Of a stretch of DNA of 64,000 bases, positions 17,005 to 25,606 are shown one piece after another. The translations under genes were made by a program, and so were the position numbers. The notes below the pieces were generated by a model. The model was not told the DNA's origin, did no database searches, and saw only the letters and a program-made list of their open reading frames with translations. This DNA comes from Gammaproteobacteria bacterium (lineage in GTDB: Bacteria; Pseudomonadota; Gammaproteobacteria; Steroidobacterales; Steroidobacteraceae), in assembly GCA_025358295.1 (NCBI GenBank), contig JANYJY010000032.1, positions 1-64,000 of the forward strand. Direction: 5' to 3'. Position 1 is the stretch's first letter; the number at the start of each line of letters is the position of its first letter.

Positions 17005-17007
17005 CAC

Positions 17008-18372
17008 TCAGGCCGCTGGCTTTGCCGCGGCCACGTCGCCCAAGCGGCGGCGTCGCGCCAGCCACACATACACGGGCACGCAGGAGATCAGCAGCAGTCC
17101 CGCAAAGGCCGCTGAGTGCCGGTCTTCCAAGATGGCGGCGATCAACAGAGCGGCGCAGCCCAGCAGCAACAGACCCGTGCTGAACGGAAAGCCGAATGTC
17201 CGATACGGTCGCGGCGTCGCGGGCTCTTTAACTCGCAGCACGAAGACCGCGACATAGGTCAACACGTAATTCAGCAGGAACAACACAGCGGCAATGGCCA
17301 CGATCTGCTCGAATGAGCCGCTCAAAATGAGCGCCGCGGTGCCGATGAAGGTGAATGCCAGCGCCGGGCGCGGTGTGCCCTTCTCGCTGACCACGGCGGC
17401 CTTCTGCGTGAAGAAGCCATTGCGTCCCACGGCCAACAGTATGCGCGGCGCCATCAGCAGAGTGGCATTGATCAAGCTCAACACCGTCAGCAGCGAAATC
17501 GCCGTCACCAATGCGCTGCCGCCGCGCGGCAGCACCAGATGGGCGACATCGGCAGCCGGCAGTTTGGATGCCGCCAATACCGACAGAGGCAGCACCCGCA
17601 AAATGGCGACATTGAACAACACGTACATGGATGCGAGCAGCACCGTCCCGCCGATCAGTGCACGCGGCAAGGTACGCGTGGGCTCGGTGCTTTCTTCCGC
17701 CATGTAAATGGGTGAATACCAGCCATCGTAAGTGAGGAACACCGCACGCAGTGCCGTGACCACGGCAGCGAGCATCCCCAACGAGAGCAGCGGCAACGAC
17801 ATCGCCGATGCCGCCAGCGGGGGATCCGCGGACACAGGCGACGGCGCACCGATGAAGCACGCCACCACCAACACCAGCATCATCACGCCCACGCTGAGAC
17901 TGATGATGCGTGTCGTCGTGCTGCCGATCCGCAGCCCGAACCAATGCAAAACCGTAAAGGCACCGATGGCGATGATCGCCACCAGGCGTGGCATGTCCGC
18001 GGCACCCGGCCACAACGTGCCGATGAACATGGCGGCGGTCAACGCAGCATAGGCAATGGCCGCCGCTTGATTCAGCCAGTCGCCCCAGCCCACCACGAAT
18101 CCCAGCCCATCGCCGAAAGCGCGCCGCGCGTACACATAGAAACCGCCGGCCTCGGGCATCATGGCCGCGAGTTCAGCCACTGCGGTCGCACCCATCAAGG
18201 CCCACACGCCCCCCAAGACCCAAAACAATATTACCAGCCGCGAATCACCCAGAGCCGCCGCCAGAGTGCCCGGCAGCCGCAATATCCCGACACCCACCGT
18301 GCCGCCGAATACCATCGCCAATCCGAACCCAAGCCCTAAAATTCGACTCAAGGGTCGCGCGGTCTGAGTCAT
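17008..18372 (-). CDS. APC-superfamily amino acid permease
   Basis: The 454-residue protein has about twelve hydrophobic segments and typical APC motifs: MVFGGTVGVGILRLPGTLA in the first helix, then PEAGGFYVYARRAFGDGLGFVVGW and the EESTEPTRTLPRALIGG loop. It probably carries an amino acid or polyamine across the inner membrane with protons or by exchange. It is transcribed just ahead of the M20 peptidase with no gap. The substrate cannot be told from sequence by eye. The 107 bases between its start and the soxR stop hold no gene. Confidence 0.88.
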   Translation of the reverse strand: MTQTARPLSRILGLGFGLAMVFGGTVGVGILRLPGTLAAALGDSRLVILFWVLGGVWALMGATAVAELAAMMPEAGGFYVYARRAFGDGLGFVVGWGDWLNQAAAIAYAALTAAMFIGTLWPGAADMPRLVAIIAIGAFTVLHWFGLRIGSTTTRIISLSVGVMMLVLVVACFIGAPSPVSADPPLAASAMSLPLLSLGMLAAVVTALRAVFLTYDGWYSPIYMAEESTEPTRTLPRALIGGTVLLASMYVLFNVAILRVLPLSVLAASKLPAADVAHLVLPRGGSALVTAISLLTVLSLINATLLMAPRILLAVGRNGFFTQKAAVVSEKGTPRPALAFTFIGTAALILSGSFEQIVAIAAVLFLLNYVLTYVAVFVLRVKEPATPRPYRTFGFPFSTGLLLLGCAALLIAAILEDRHSAAFAGLLLISCVPVYVWLARRRRLGDVAAAKPAA

Positions 18373-18479
18373 TATTATTTCGCCGTTGGCATGGTCACGG
18401 CGCCAGCTTGCGTGACGAAGCCCCCAATCGCAAGCACCAAGGCGGCGAGCGTGCCGGCGAACCTGAGCTCATCGGACAA

Positions 18480-18953
18480 TCACTCTGAATTCACTGGGTC
18501 CAACAACCTGGCGCCCGGACCCTGCTCGCCCAAGCGGTCGGCGGGATTACGCAACGGACATATTTTTAGCGATAGACAGCCGCATCCGATGCAGCCCGTG
18601 AGACTGTCTCGCAACCGCATCATCCGCTCGATGCGCTCATCCAGCCCCTGCTTCCAACGCGCCGACATGCGGCGCCAATCCGCCGCCGTGGGCGGCCGGC
18701 CCTTGGGCAAATTCGCCAACGCGGCTCGGATCTCGGCCAAGGGCATGCCGATGCGTTGCGCCACCTTGATCACCGCCACCAATCGTAGCGTGCCGCGCAG
18801 ATAGCGGCGTTGATTGCCGGCATTGCGGCGGCTGCGAATCAAACCCTTGGACTCATAGAAGTGAACCGCCGACACCGCGACGCCGCTGCGTGCCGCGAGT
18901 TCGCCCACGCTCAGCTCCTTGGGAACTCGCGCACTGTTGACTTTGCCGCCCAT
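18480..18953 (-). CDS. soxR: Redox-sensitive transcriptional activator SoxR
   Basis: The 157-residue MerR-family protein has an N-terminal winged-helix domain ([26 protein letters not shown], about 15-40), a dimerisation helix, and the [2Fe-2S] cluster motif C121-IG-C124-G-C126-LSLKI-C132 followed by [10 protein letters not shown]. All four cluster cysteines keep the spacing of Escherichia coli SoxR. Oxidation of the cluster by redox-cycling compounds activates transcription from promoters with an overlong spacer. It is divergent from an MFS exporter, and a near-perfect SoxR box lies between them, as in the many non-enteric bacteria where SoxR controls efflux genes directly rather than soxS. 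Confidence 0.95.
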   Translation of the reverse strand: MGGKVNSARVPKELSVGELAARSGVAVSAVHFYESKGLIRSRRNAGNQRRYLRGTLRLVAVIKVAQRIGMPLAEIRAALANLPKGRPPTAADWRRMSARWKQGLDERIERMMRLRDSLTGCIGCGCLSLKICPLRNPADRLGEQGPGARLLDPVNSE

Positions 18954-18963
18954 GAAGACTCCC

Positions 18964-18994
18964 TTGACCTCAAGTTAACTTTAGGTTGTATCGT
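18964..18994 (+). promoter_or_regulatory. SoxR-box promoter for the MFS exporter
   Basis: CCTCAAGTTAACTTTAGG (18968-18985) matches the known SoxR operator (CCTCAAGTTAACTTGAGG) with one mismatch. It sits between a TTGACC -35 (18964-18969) and a TATCGT -10 (18989-18994). The spacer is 19 bases, the overlong spacing expected for SoxR/MerR-type activation. It faces the exporter gene; soxR starts only 11 bases to the other side, so autoregulation is also likely. Confidence 0.88.
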
Positions 18995-19031
18995 ATTCGC
19001 CATCAGCCTTCAACAACGGAGCCGACGAAAA

Positions 19032-19091
19032 ATGCCTGGCACAGAACATTCATGGTTCGACCACAGTTATCGGCTGGCGATATATAGATGA
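19032..19091 (+). CDS. Possible 19-codon leader peptide coupled to the exporter
   Basis: An ATG at 19032, ten bases after GGAG, opens a 19-codon frame (MPGTEHSWFDHSYRLAIYR). Its stop overlaps the exporter's ATG as ATGA. The exporter ATG itself has no good ribosome site, so the short frame may deliver ribosomes to it. No homologue is known to me. The alternative is that it is only a chance frame in the leader. Confidence 0.35.
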   Translation: MPGTEHSWFDHSYRLAIYR

Positions 19092-20485
19092 TTGCCGTCG
19101 AGCCCAGCCATACCTGGCGCGGACTCTGCGCCTCCGGGTTCATGGGCCGATTTGTCGTGCTCTGTGTCGGCATCTGGCTGTACGCCACCGACACGCTGGT
19201 CACCGCCACCATCGCGCCGGCCATCGTCGATGACATCGGCGGCATCGCCTATATCAACTGGACCATCACGCTGTATGAAGTCGGCGCCATAATCGCGGGT
19301 GTCACCACGCCGATGCTCTGCCGCCGCGGCGGGGTGAAACGCGTGTTGTGCGTGGCTGCGCTGCTCTATGGCGGCGGCTGTATCATCGCCGGGCTCGCAC
19401 CAACCATGGGCGCCCTGCTCGCGGCGCGACTCGCTCAAGGAATGGGGGGCGGCGTGCTGCTCTCCCTTTGCTATTTGGCGATTCAAGCATGGTTTACCCA
19501 GTCCTGGTGGAGTCGCCTTTTCGGCATCGTCGCCGTGATCTGGGGCGCGGGTTCCCTGCTCGGCCCATTGATCGGCGGCATATTCGCCGGCCTGCATGCC
19601 TGGCGCCTGACCTTCACCGTATTTGCGGCCGAGGCCGCTCTGCTCTGGCTCATGGCAACCCTATGGCTACCCTCGGACAGTCCGGCGCGTCGGACTGCGA
19701 CACCCTGGCCCGTGTTGCCGTTATTGACCCTGACGGCGGGCACTCTCTTGATAGCACAGAGCAGCGTCACGAACAGCGTGGCAGCCGCCGTTTTGAGTTC
19801 ATTCGCGGGCGTCGGCCTCCTGTTCCTGGCAGCTCGACTGGATAAGCGCGCCGGCGCGAGACTGTTTCCGGGACGCACTCTGGATTTTCGCCATCCCATC
19901 GGCGCAGGTCTCTTCATGGTGTTCGCCCTGTCGGCCGCCACCACCGGCTTCTGGGCTTATGGTCCCCTGATACTAAAGACATTGTTTGGCACCCAGCCGC
20001 TCGTCGCCGGCTACATCTTTGCCGGTGAAGGCGTGGCTTGGAGCCTCGCCACTTTGGCTGTCTCCAAAGTCCCCGAATCTTCCGACCGTGTCTTGATTCG
20101 GGTGGGCGCCGCTCTGGTCGCGCTCGGTGCCGGCGGCTTTGCTCTGGCGGTGCCTGCCGGTGCGTTGCTGGGTATTGTGCTGTGCGCGCTCTTACAGGGG
20201 CTGGGATTCGGTCTGTGCTGGCCATCGATCGTGCTCCGCATGGCGCGCTACTCGGAAGAGGCCGAGCGCGGACTCGCCGTGACCTCGCCCGACACTCTGC
20301 AGCGCATCGGCTATGCGGTGGGCGCGGCCGCCGTCGGCATCGCGGCCAATTTCGCCGGCCTCGGACAGGGACTGTCCATTGCCGCCGTGAAGGCCGCCGC
20401 CTTCTGGGTGTTCGCCGCCTTTATTCCTCTGCTGATGCTCGCCCTAGTCGCCGCATGGACATTCACTCGGGAACGCGCCCGCTAG
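19088..20485 (+). CDS. SoxR-controlled MFS multidrug exporter
   Basis: The 465-residue protein has 12 to 14 hydrophobic segments and drug-exporter type motifs: LYATDTLVTATIAPAIVDDIGGIAYINWTITLYEVG (motif D-like region), TPMLCRRGGVKRVL (motif A-like), and ARLAQGMGGGVLLSLCYLAIQAWF (motif B/C-like). It fits drug:proton antiporters of the DHA group. The upstream SoxR box means it is probably induced by redox-active compounds such as phenazines or quinones, which would then be its substrates; the substrate part is inference. The 3' end overlaps the convergent SRPBCC gene by 42 bases. Confidence 0.88.
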   Translation: MIAVEPSHTWRGLCASGFMGRFVVLCVGIWLYATDTLVTATIAPAIVDDIGGIAYINWTITLYEVGAIIAGVTTPMLCRRGGVKRVLCVAALLYGGGCIIAGLAPTMGALLAARLAQGMGGGVLLSLCYLAIQAWFTQSWWSRLFGIVAVIWGAGSLLGPLIGGIFAGLHAWRLTFTVFAAEAALLWLMATLWLPSDSPARRTATPWPVLPLLTLTAGTLLIAQSSVTNSVAAAVLSSFAGVGLLFLAARLDKRAGARLFPGRTLDFRHPIGAGLFMVFALSAATTGFWAYGPLILKTLFGTQPLVAGYIFAGEGVAWSLATLAVSKVPESSDRVLIRVGAALVALGAGGFALAVPAGALLGIVLCALLQGLGFGLCWPSIVLRMARYSEEAERGLAVTSPDTLQRIGYAVGAAAVGIAANFAGLGQGLSIAAVKAAAFWVFAAFIPLLMLALVAAWTFTRERAR

Positions 20486-20935
20486 CGGCAGTCCGCGCGC
20501 AAGCGCGGCGGTGGTGGCGTCCCGCCATTCCTCCATCATGCGAGCGTAGTGCGCAGGGCTGAGGAATTCTTCGACGTAGCCTTCCGCCCCCGCATGCAAG
20601 GGGGTCAACGTGTAAGTCACGTCGATATTCGTTCCGCCGCCCTCAGCCTCCGTGCAGAGGACGTCCACCAAGCCGATATGGGAGTCCTGCGCCAGCCGCG
20701 CGTAACTGGCCCGGCCCTCCGACGGCCGGTGATCGACCACAATCCAGGTCGTGACCTGCCCCGCAGCATGGCGGGTTTGGAAGGCACTGCCGCGCTCCTC
20801 CTCGCCGCTCAGCAGCAAGGGATCCCAACCCGGCGCCCACGCCTTTTCGCCACGGGCCGTAAACAACGGCATGACATGGCAGCGCGGCGCGTCTAAGTGA
20901 AAGCGGCCGTTCTGCTTGCGTGGAGCCCGGGGCAT
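20444..20935 (-). CDS. SRPBCC-fold protein (polyketide cyclase/START-like)
   Basis: I start the 163-residue protein at the ATG at 20935 because GGAG lies six bases ahead of it. A GTG at 20974 is also in frame but would run through the repeat boxes. The body reads FHLDAPRCHVMPLFTARGEKAWAPGWDP, then TWIVVDHRPSEGRASYAR, TNIDVTYTLTPL and a long C-terminal helix, which fits the helix-grip SRPBCC fold that binds small hydrophobic ligands. No catalytic residue can be assigned. It is divergent from a ribbon-helix-helix protein gene with 78 bases between the starts, so that protein probably controls it. Confidence 0.65.
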   Translation of the reverse strand: MPRAPRKQNGRFHLDAPRCHVMPLFTARGEKAWAPGWDPLLLSGEEERGSAFQTRHAAGQVTTWIVVDHRPSEGRASYARLAQDSHIGLVDVLCTEAEGGGTNIDVTYTLTPLHAGAEGYVEEFLSPAHYARMMEEWRDATTAALARGLPLAGAFPSECPCGD

Positions 20936-20949
20936 GACGATCTCCAATT

Positions 20950-20973
20950 TGGTACAATGGTACCACGGTACCA
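20950..20973. promoter_or_regulatory. Three tandem 8-bp boxes, likely ribbon-helix-helix operator
   Basis: Three head-to-tail 8-bp units, TGGTACAA (20950-20957), TGGTACCA (20958-20965) and CGGTACCA (20966-20973), lie between the SRPBCC and ribbon-helix-helix genes. TGGTACCA is itself a palindrome. Tandem 8-bp boxes, one repressor dimer per box, are the known DNA-binding mode of MetJ-type ribbon-helix-helix repressors. Assignment to the adjacent gene is inference. Confidence 0.55.
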
Positions 20974-21013
20974 CTAGTGCGGGACCGGCGCAAACCTGCG
21001 ATCATTGCGCGCC

Positions 21014-21298
21014 ATGAGCACCAAAAAAGCCGTCGCGCCGCCGCTGCGCGAGATCGAACGCATCCAAACCGGGGTGCGTTTGGAAAAGCGCCTCCTCAAG
21101 GTTCTCAAGGGCCTGGCGGAGTACCTCGACCTGTCGCTCGGTGATCTTCTCGAGGGCATCGCTCTGCATGCGCTCGAGAATAAGCCGCCCTTCAAGCGCC
21201 TCACCTTGGAAAAAATCGTGCAACTGCGACGGGTATACGGCTTCGATCTGGTTGCCGCGGATAGTCACCGCCTGCGCGAACAGGATGGCGGCAGTTAA
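21014..21298 (+). CDS. Ribbon-helix-helix (CopG-like) DNA-binding protein
   Basis: The 94-residue protein has a short strand (IERIQTGVRLEKRLLKV, about 12-28) followed by two helices (LLKVLKGLAEYLDLSLGDLLEGIALHALE), the order of a ribbon-helix-helix domain. A basic C-terminal helix follows (FKRLTLEKIVQLRRVYGFDLVAADSHRLRE). I take the ATG at 21014; a TTG at 21005 is in frame but less likely. No clear Shine-Dalgarno sequence precedes it. It sits next to three tandem 8-bp boxes, which suggests that it represses itself and the divergent SRPBCC gene. The ligand or signal is unknown. Confidence 0.6.
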   Translation: MSTKKAVAPPLREIERIQTGVRLEKRLLKVLKGLAEYLDLSLGDLLEGIALHALENKPPFKRLTLEKIVQLRRVYGFDLVAADSHRLREQDGGS

Positions 21299-21314
21299 TT
21301 TACCGGCGAACACC

Positions 21315-21995
21315 ATGGCACTCACGACCACCTTTCTGCTCGCTTTCGGCGCCCTGTTCTCCATCGTCAACCCGCTCTCCGGCGCATTCATATTTTTCGG
21401 CGCCACACGCGAGCTCGATCCGCGTGTGCGTGCGCAGGTGTCGCGCTGGGTGGCAATCTACGCCTTCGCCATCGTCACCGCATCGCTGTACGTCGGCGCT
21501 TATGTTCTGAGCTTCTTCGGCATTTCTATTCCCGTGCTGCGGGTGGCCGGCGGAATCGTCGTCGCCATGTCCGGCTGGCGCATGTTGAACGAACCGGATG
21601 CCACCGAGCAACGGCGCAGCGAAACCCCGAGCCCACGTTCCATCGATGTCTCGCCGAGCCGGCTGGCCTTCTACCCTCTTACCATGCCGCTCACCACGGG
21701 CCCCGGAACCATTTCCGTCGCTATTTCACTGGGCGCCGGCCGCCCGCGCGGCTTTCACGCCTCATCGGTCGCCTTCTTCATCCAAACCCTGGCTGCCGTC
21801 GCTCTGCTCGCCGTGCTGGTGTACGCTTTCTATCGAAATTCCGCGCGGCTGGCGGGTTTGATGGGCGCGACGGGAACCTCCATCGTGGTTCGACTGTCTG
21901 CCTTTCTGTTGATCTGCATCGGCATTCAAGTTCTATGGAACGGAGCATCGGAGCTCCTAAGCACTCTGCCGCTCGGCTCCGCCGGCGTCAGCTAG
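21315..21995 (+). CDS. MarC family integral membrane protein
   Basis: The 226-residue protein has six hydrophobic segments and MarC-family motifs: FLLAFGALFSIVNPLSGAFIFFGAT, LRVAGGIVVAMSGWRML, and YPLTMPLTTGPGTISVAISLG. The two NP/TGPG loops are characteristic. MarC proteins were once linked to multiple antibiotic resistance but have no proven transport function. I choose the ATG at 21315 because the first helix follows at once; an earlier ATG at 21285 inside the preceding gene is possible. It follows the ribbon-helix-helix gene by 16 bases on the same strand and may be co-transcribed. Confidence 0.85.
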   Translation: MALTTTFLLAFGALFSIVNPLSGAFIFFGATRELDPRVRAQVSRWVAIYAFAIVTASLYVGAYVLSFFGISIPVLRVAGGIVVAMSGWRMLNEPDATEQRRSETPSPRSIDVSPSRLAFYPLTMPLTTGPGTISVAISLGAGRPRGFHASSVAFFIQTLAAVALLAVLVYAFYRNSARLAGLMGATGTSIVVRLSAFLLICIGIQVLWNGASELLSTLPLGSAGVS

Positions 21996-22010
21996 ACATC
22001 GGGGGAGAGC

Positions 22011-24194
22011 ATGAAAACAAGAATCGACCGCCGGCAATTTCTCGGCGGCGGCGCTGCATCTTTGGCGCTGTTGCCCAAGACTTTGTGGGCGGGCACCATT
22101 TCCACCGCAGCCGCTACGCCCGCCGCACCTCGGGTGCCGGCCGCTCCCGTTGCCCGCGTCGAGGTCGTCCACGACACCTATTTCGGTGAAACGCTGAACG
22201 ATCCCTATCGCTGGATGGAAAGCGGCAAGGACCCTGAATGGCTGCCCTTCCTCAAGGGCCAGAACGCTCATACTCGCGCCGTGCTCGATGCCCTGCCGAC
22301 TCGGGCAGCGCTGCTCAAGCGGGTCGAAAAATTATCCGGCGATACGGTGGCGACGGCACGCGTGCAGCGGGCCAGCGGACTGATCTTCTTTACGCAACGG
22401 CCGCTGGGCGCCGACAACTTCAAGCTCTTTGTCCGCGATGCCGCCGGGCACGACCGCGTGTTGGTCGATCCGACCACGGCGGCGAGCGCCCACGGCCATG
22501 TCTCGCTCGACTGGTGGCGCGCCTCACCGGACGGGCGCTACGTGGTCTATGGTGTGTCGAAGGACGGCAGCGAGGATTCCACTCTGCATGTGCTCACCGT
22601 CGCCGACGGCCACCACTTCCCCGAGACAATCACCAACACCCAGGACGCCAATCCCGCATGGCTCGACGACGCCAGCGGCTTTTTCTACAATCAGCTCACC
22701 GGCGCGGTCGCCACGCCTGAGCGATTTCTTGACAGCCAGGCGCGCTTTCACCGCTTGGGCACTGATCCTAAAGACGATCCCGTGCTGGTGAAGCGCGGCG
22801 TCGCCGGCGGGATCGAGTACGACAACATTCAATCCCCCGTCATCGTGACATTCACGGGCGCCACCCATGCGGTGCTGTTGCTGAGAGACGTCCGGCCCGA
22901 GGCGCGCGGTTTCATTGCGCCGCTCGCCGATGTGATTGGGGGCCGCGCGCACTGGACGCCGTTTGCCGGCTTCGAGGACGAGGTCACGGACATTGAACTT
23001 GCCGGCGATGATCTGTACCTGCTGGTCAACAAGGGAACGCCGCGCGGGCGCCTGGTCAAGACCTCCGCCACAGCGCCGCATATTGCGGGCGCAACCGACG
23101 TTGTGCCCCAGGCGGCCGATGTCATCGAGAACACCGCGAAAGCGCGCGATGGCATCTACCTTAAGATCATGGACGGCGGCATCAGCCGCCTGCGCCGGCT
23201 GGGGAATGACGGCCGGGTAACCGACATCGCCCTGCCCTTCGACGGCACCATCGGCGCGCTCTACACCGTAGCCACGGAAGACGGCGCACTCATTTCTCTG
23301 ACAGGCTGGTTAACACCGGCGGGGATCTACTCCGTCGACAGCGACGGCCGCGTTGCCGACACCGGCATTACGCCCAAGCCCGCCATCGATGTGAGCGCGT
23401 ACGAGGCCAAACGATTCTTCGCCACCGCCAAGGACGGGGCCAAGATTCCCTACACCCTCATCTACCGCAAGGGTATAAAGCTCGACGGCCGTAATCCCAC
23501 CTGGATTTCCGCCTACGGTTCCTACGGCCTCGCTGCCTACACGCCGAGCTTCGCTGGACGCTCGCTCGCGCTGGTCGATGCCGGCGGCATCGTCGGCTAC
23601 GCCAATGTGCGCGGTGGCGGTGAATACGGCCGCGAATGGCACAAGGCCGGGCAGCTCGCCAACAAGCCCAACACCTGGCGCGATCTCATCGCGGTCTGCG
23701 AAGAACTCGTCGCCAAGAAATATACGTCACCGCAACATCTCGCCATCGGCGGCCGCTCCGCCGGAGGCATTACCGTCGGACGCGCCCTCACCGAGCGTCC
23801 GGATCTGTTCGGCGCCGTCATCGATGGCGTGGGCTGGTCCAATCCGCTACGCTACGTGGTCGAGCAAGACGGCTATGGCGAAGAACCCGAATGGGGCGCG
23901 ATCAGCGATCCATCGGGCTATCGCGCTCTGAAAAGCATCGACAGCTACCAAGCCGTGAAGGACGGCACGCCGTATCCGGCCGTGCTGTTGACCACCGGCG
24001 TGACTGACCCCAGGGTCGCACCCTTTCACGTCGCGAAAATGGCCGCCCGCCTCCAGGCAGCCACCAGTTCCGGCAAGCCCATCCTGCTGCGGGTCGACTA
24101 CGACGCCGGCCACGGCATCGGCTCCACTCGCTCACAACAGGATCGCGAGAGCGCCGATACCTACGCCTTCCTGCTCTGGCAATTGCGCGCCTAG
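22011..24194 (+). CDS. Prolyl oligopeptidase family serine peptidase (S9A), Tat-exported
   Basis: The 727-residue protein starts with a twin-arginine signal (RRQFLGGGAASLALLP, from about residue 7). The N-terminal beta-propeller opens with DTYFGETLNDPYRWMES. The hydrolase domain carries the S9A triad: Ser in GGRSAGGITVG (about 585), Asp in TTGVTDPRVAPFH (about 665) and His in DAGHGIGSTRSQ (about 705). Length is normal for a prolyl oligopeptidase plus signal. It should cleave short peptides after proline in the periplasm. It converges with, and overlaps by four bases, an amidohydrolase gene of the type often annotated as Xaa-Pro dipeptidase, so both may serve peptide scavenging. Confidence 0.92.
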   Translation: MKTRIDRRQFLGGGAASLALLPKTLWAGTISTAAATPAAPRVPAAPVARVEVVHDTYFGETLNDPYRWMESGKDPEWLPFLKGQNAHTRAVLDALPTRAALLKRVEKLSGDTVATARVQRASGLIFFTQRPLGADNFKLFVRDAAGHDRVLVDPTTAASAHGHVSLDWWRASPDGRYVVYGVSKDGSEDSTLHVLTVADGHHFPETITNTQDANPAWLDDASGFFYNQLTGAVATPERFLDSQARFHRLGTDPKDDPVLVKRGVAGGIEYDNIQSPVIVTFTGATHAVLLLRDVRPEARGFIAPLADVIGGRAHWTPFAGFEDEVTDIELAGDDLYLLVNKGTPRGRLVKTSATAPHIAGATDVVPQAADVIENTAKARDGIYLKIMDGGISRLRRLGNDGRVTDIALPFDGTIGALYTVATEDGALISLTGWLTPAGIYSVDSDGRVADTGITPKPAIDVSAYEAKRFFATAKDGAKIPYTLIYRKGIKLDGRNPTWISAYGSYGLAAYTPSFAGRSLALVDAGGIVGYANVRGGGEYGREWHKAGQLANKPNTWRDLIAVCEELVAKKYTSPQHLAIGGRSAGGITVGRALTERPDLFGAVIDGVGWSNPLRYVVEQDGYGEEPEWGAISDPSGYRALKSIDSYQAVKDGTPYPAVLLTTGVTDPRVAPFHVAKMAARLQAATSSGKPILLRVDYDAGHGIGSTRSQQDRESADTYAFLLWQLRA

Positions 24195-25519
24195 CGAGCG
24201 CCGCTGCCGCCCAGGTAAATCGTCCCCTCCTTCATCACCAACAGCGGATGCTCGGTCGCGTGGATATCGGCGAGCGGATTGCCCGCCACCGCCACGATGT
24301 CCGCATATTTTCCCGGCACCAGTGTGCCGGTCTTGTCGGCGATGCCGAGCAGGTCCGCACCGTTCGCCGTGCCCGCGATCAAGGCCTGCGCCGGCGCCAT
24401 GCCGTTCTTGACCATCAATCCAAATTCGCGCGCATTCAAGCCATGCGGTTCGACGCCGGCATCCGTTCCCATCGCAATCGGCACGCCGATTTTCACCGCA
24501 TGCTGGAACATCTGCTGGCTCTGCGCCGACGCGGCGCGCGCCTTGGCCGCAATTACCGGCGGGTAGGTGTCCAGATGCTCGCCGGTCCAAGCCCCGGCGA
24601 ACAGGGTCGCGACCAGGTATACATGCTTCTTTTTCATCTCTTGCAGAGTGTCGTCCTGTAAAAAGCTGCCATGCTCAATCGAATCGACACCCGCCGCGAT
24701 CGCCATCTTGGCGGGACGGTCGCCGTGGCAGTGAGCCGCGACCTTGCGGTTCCACGCATGCGCCTCGGTTACGATGGCATTCATTTCATCCTGGGTCAGC
24801 TGCGCGTTGTCCACAGGATCGGACAGCGACAGCACGCCACCCGAGGGCATGAATTTGATGACATCGGCCCCGTACTTCACCTGGTAGCGCACGGCAGCGC
24901 GGCACTCATCCGCGCCATTGCACACGCCTAAGATCGGCCCCGCCACCGCAATGCGCTGCGGCGGCACCGGATCCTGGTCGGCATGGCCGCCCGTCGATCC
25001 CACCGCGTAATTCGACACCAGCATGCGCGGACCCGGAATCATGCCCGCCGTGATGGCGTTGCGCATGCCGAGCGCCGTGTAATCATTGGAACCAAGATCG
25101 CGCACCGACGTGATGCCGGCTTCGAGAGTGGCCTTGGCATAGTGAGCGCCGTACAGCGCCTGCTCGGCGGGAAAGCGCAGAATGCCCTCGTAAAAATCGA
25201 GATACCAATTCGGCCCTGACTCCGCCGACAAGTGCACATGCGCATCGATGAATCCCGGCATCAATGTCGCCTCGCCCAGATCGATGACCTGCGCATTGGC
25301 GGGAATCTTCAAATCGCTGCCCACGGCCTCGATCCGGGTACCCGACACCACCACCATGCCATGGTCCAACAATTTGCCGGACACCGAATCGAACAGGTGC
25401 GCGGCCTTCAGCACGATGGGGCGCCCCGCCGCGGGAGCGCTGTCCGCAAGGCTGGCTTGAGCAAGCAGCATTGCCGCGGTCCCGACCAGCCAATGGCATA
25501 TCGTTGTCTGTCGACTCAT
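24191..25519 (-). CDS. Amidohydrolase family protein (imidazolonepropionase/prolidase-like), exported
   Basis: The 442-residue protein has a signal peptide (residues 1-25, VGTAAMLLAQASLADSAP) and metal ligands of the amidohydrolase superfamily in order: DAHVHLSAESG (about 93-97), a Lys-bearing segment VKYGADVIKFMPSGG, AAHCHGDRPAKMAI, DSIEHGSFLQDD and AMGTDAGVEPHGLN. This pattern is shared by prolidase-like and imidazolonepropionase-like proteins that hydrolyse dipeptides such as Xaa-Pro or Xaa-Arg. The signal places it in the periplasm. The precise substrate is not readable from sequence. Confidence 0.88.
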   Translation of the reverse strand: MSRQTTICHWLVGTAAMLLAQASLADSAPAAGRPIVLKAAHLFDSVSGKLLDHGMVVVSGTRIEAVGSDLKIPANAQVIDLGEATLMPGFIDAHVHLSAESGPNWYLDFYEGILRFPAEQALYGAHYAKATLEAGITSVRDLGSNDYTALGMRNAITAGMIPGPRMLVSNYAVGSTGGHADQDPVPPQRIAVAGPILGVCNGADECRAAVRYQVKYGADVIKFMPSGGVLSLSDPVDNAQLTQDEMNAIVTEAHAWNRKVAAHCHGDRPAKMAIAAGVDSIEHGSFLQDDTLQEMKKKHVYLVATLFAGAWTGEHLDTYPPVIAAKARAASAQSQQMFQHAVKIGVPIAMGTDAGVEPHGLNAREFGLMVKNGMAPAQALIAGTANGADLLGIADKTGTLVPGKYADIVAVAGNPLADIHATEHPLLVMKEGTIYLGGSGAR

Positions 25520-25606
25520 AGATTTCTTCCCCTAAGCCCGTACGAAATTTCAGGCGGGGAGAATACTCCATATTCTTCTAGACGGCCGACGCGCCGCGAA
25601 TTCCAT

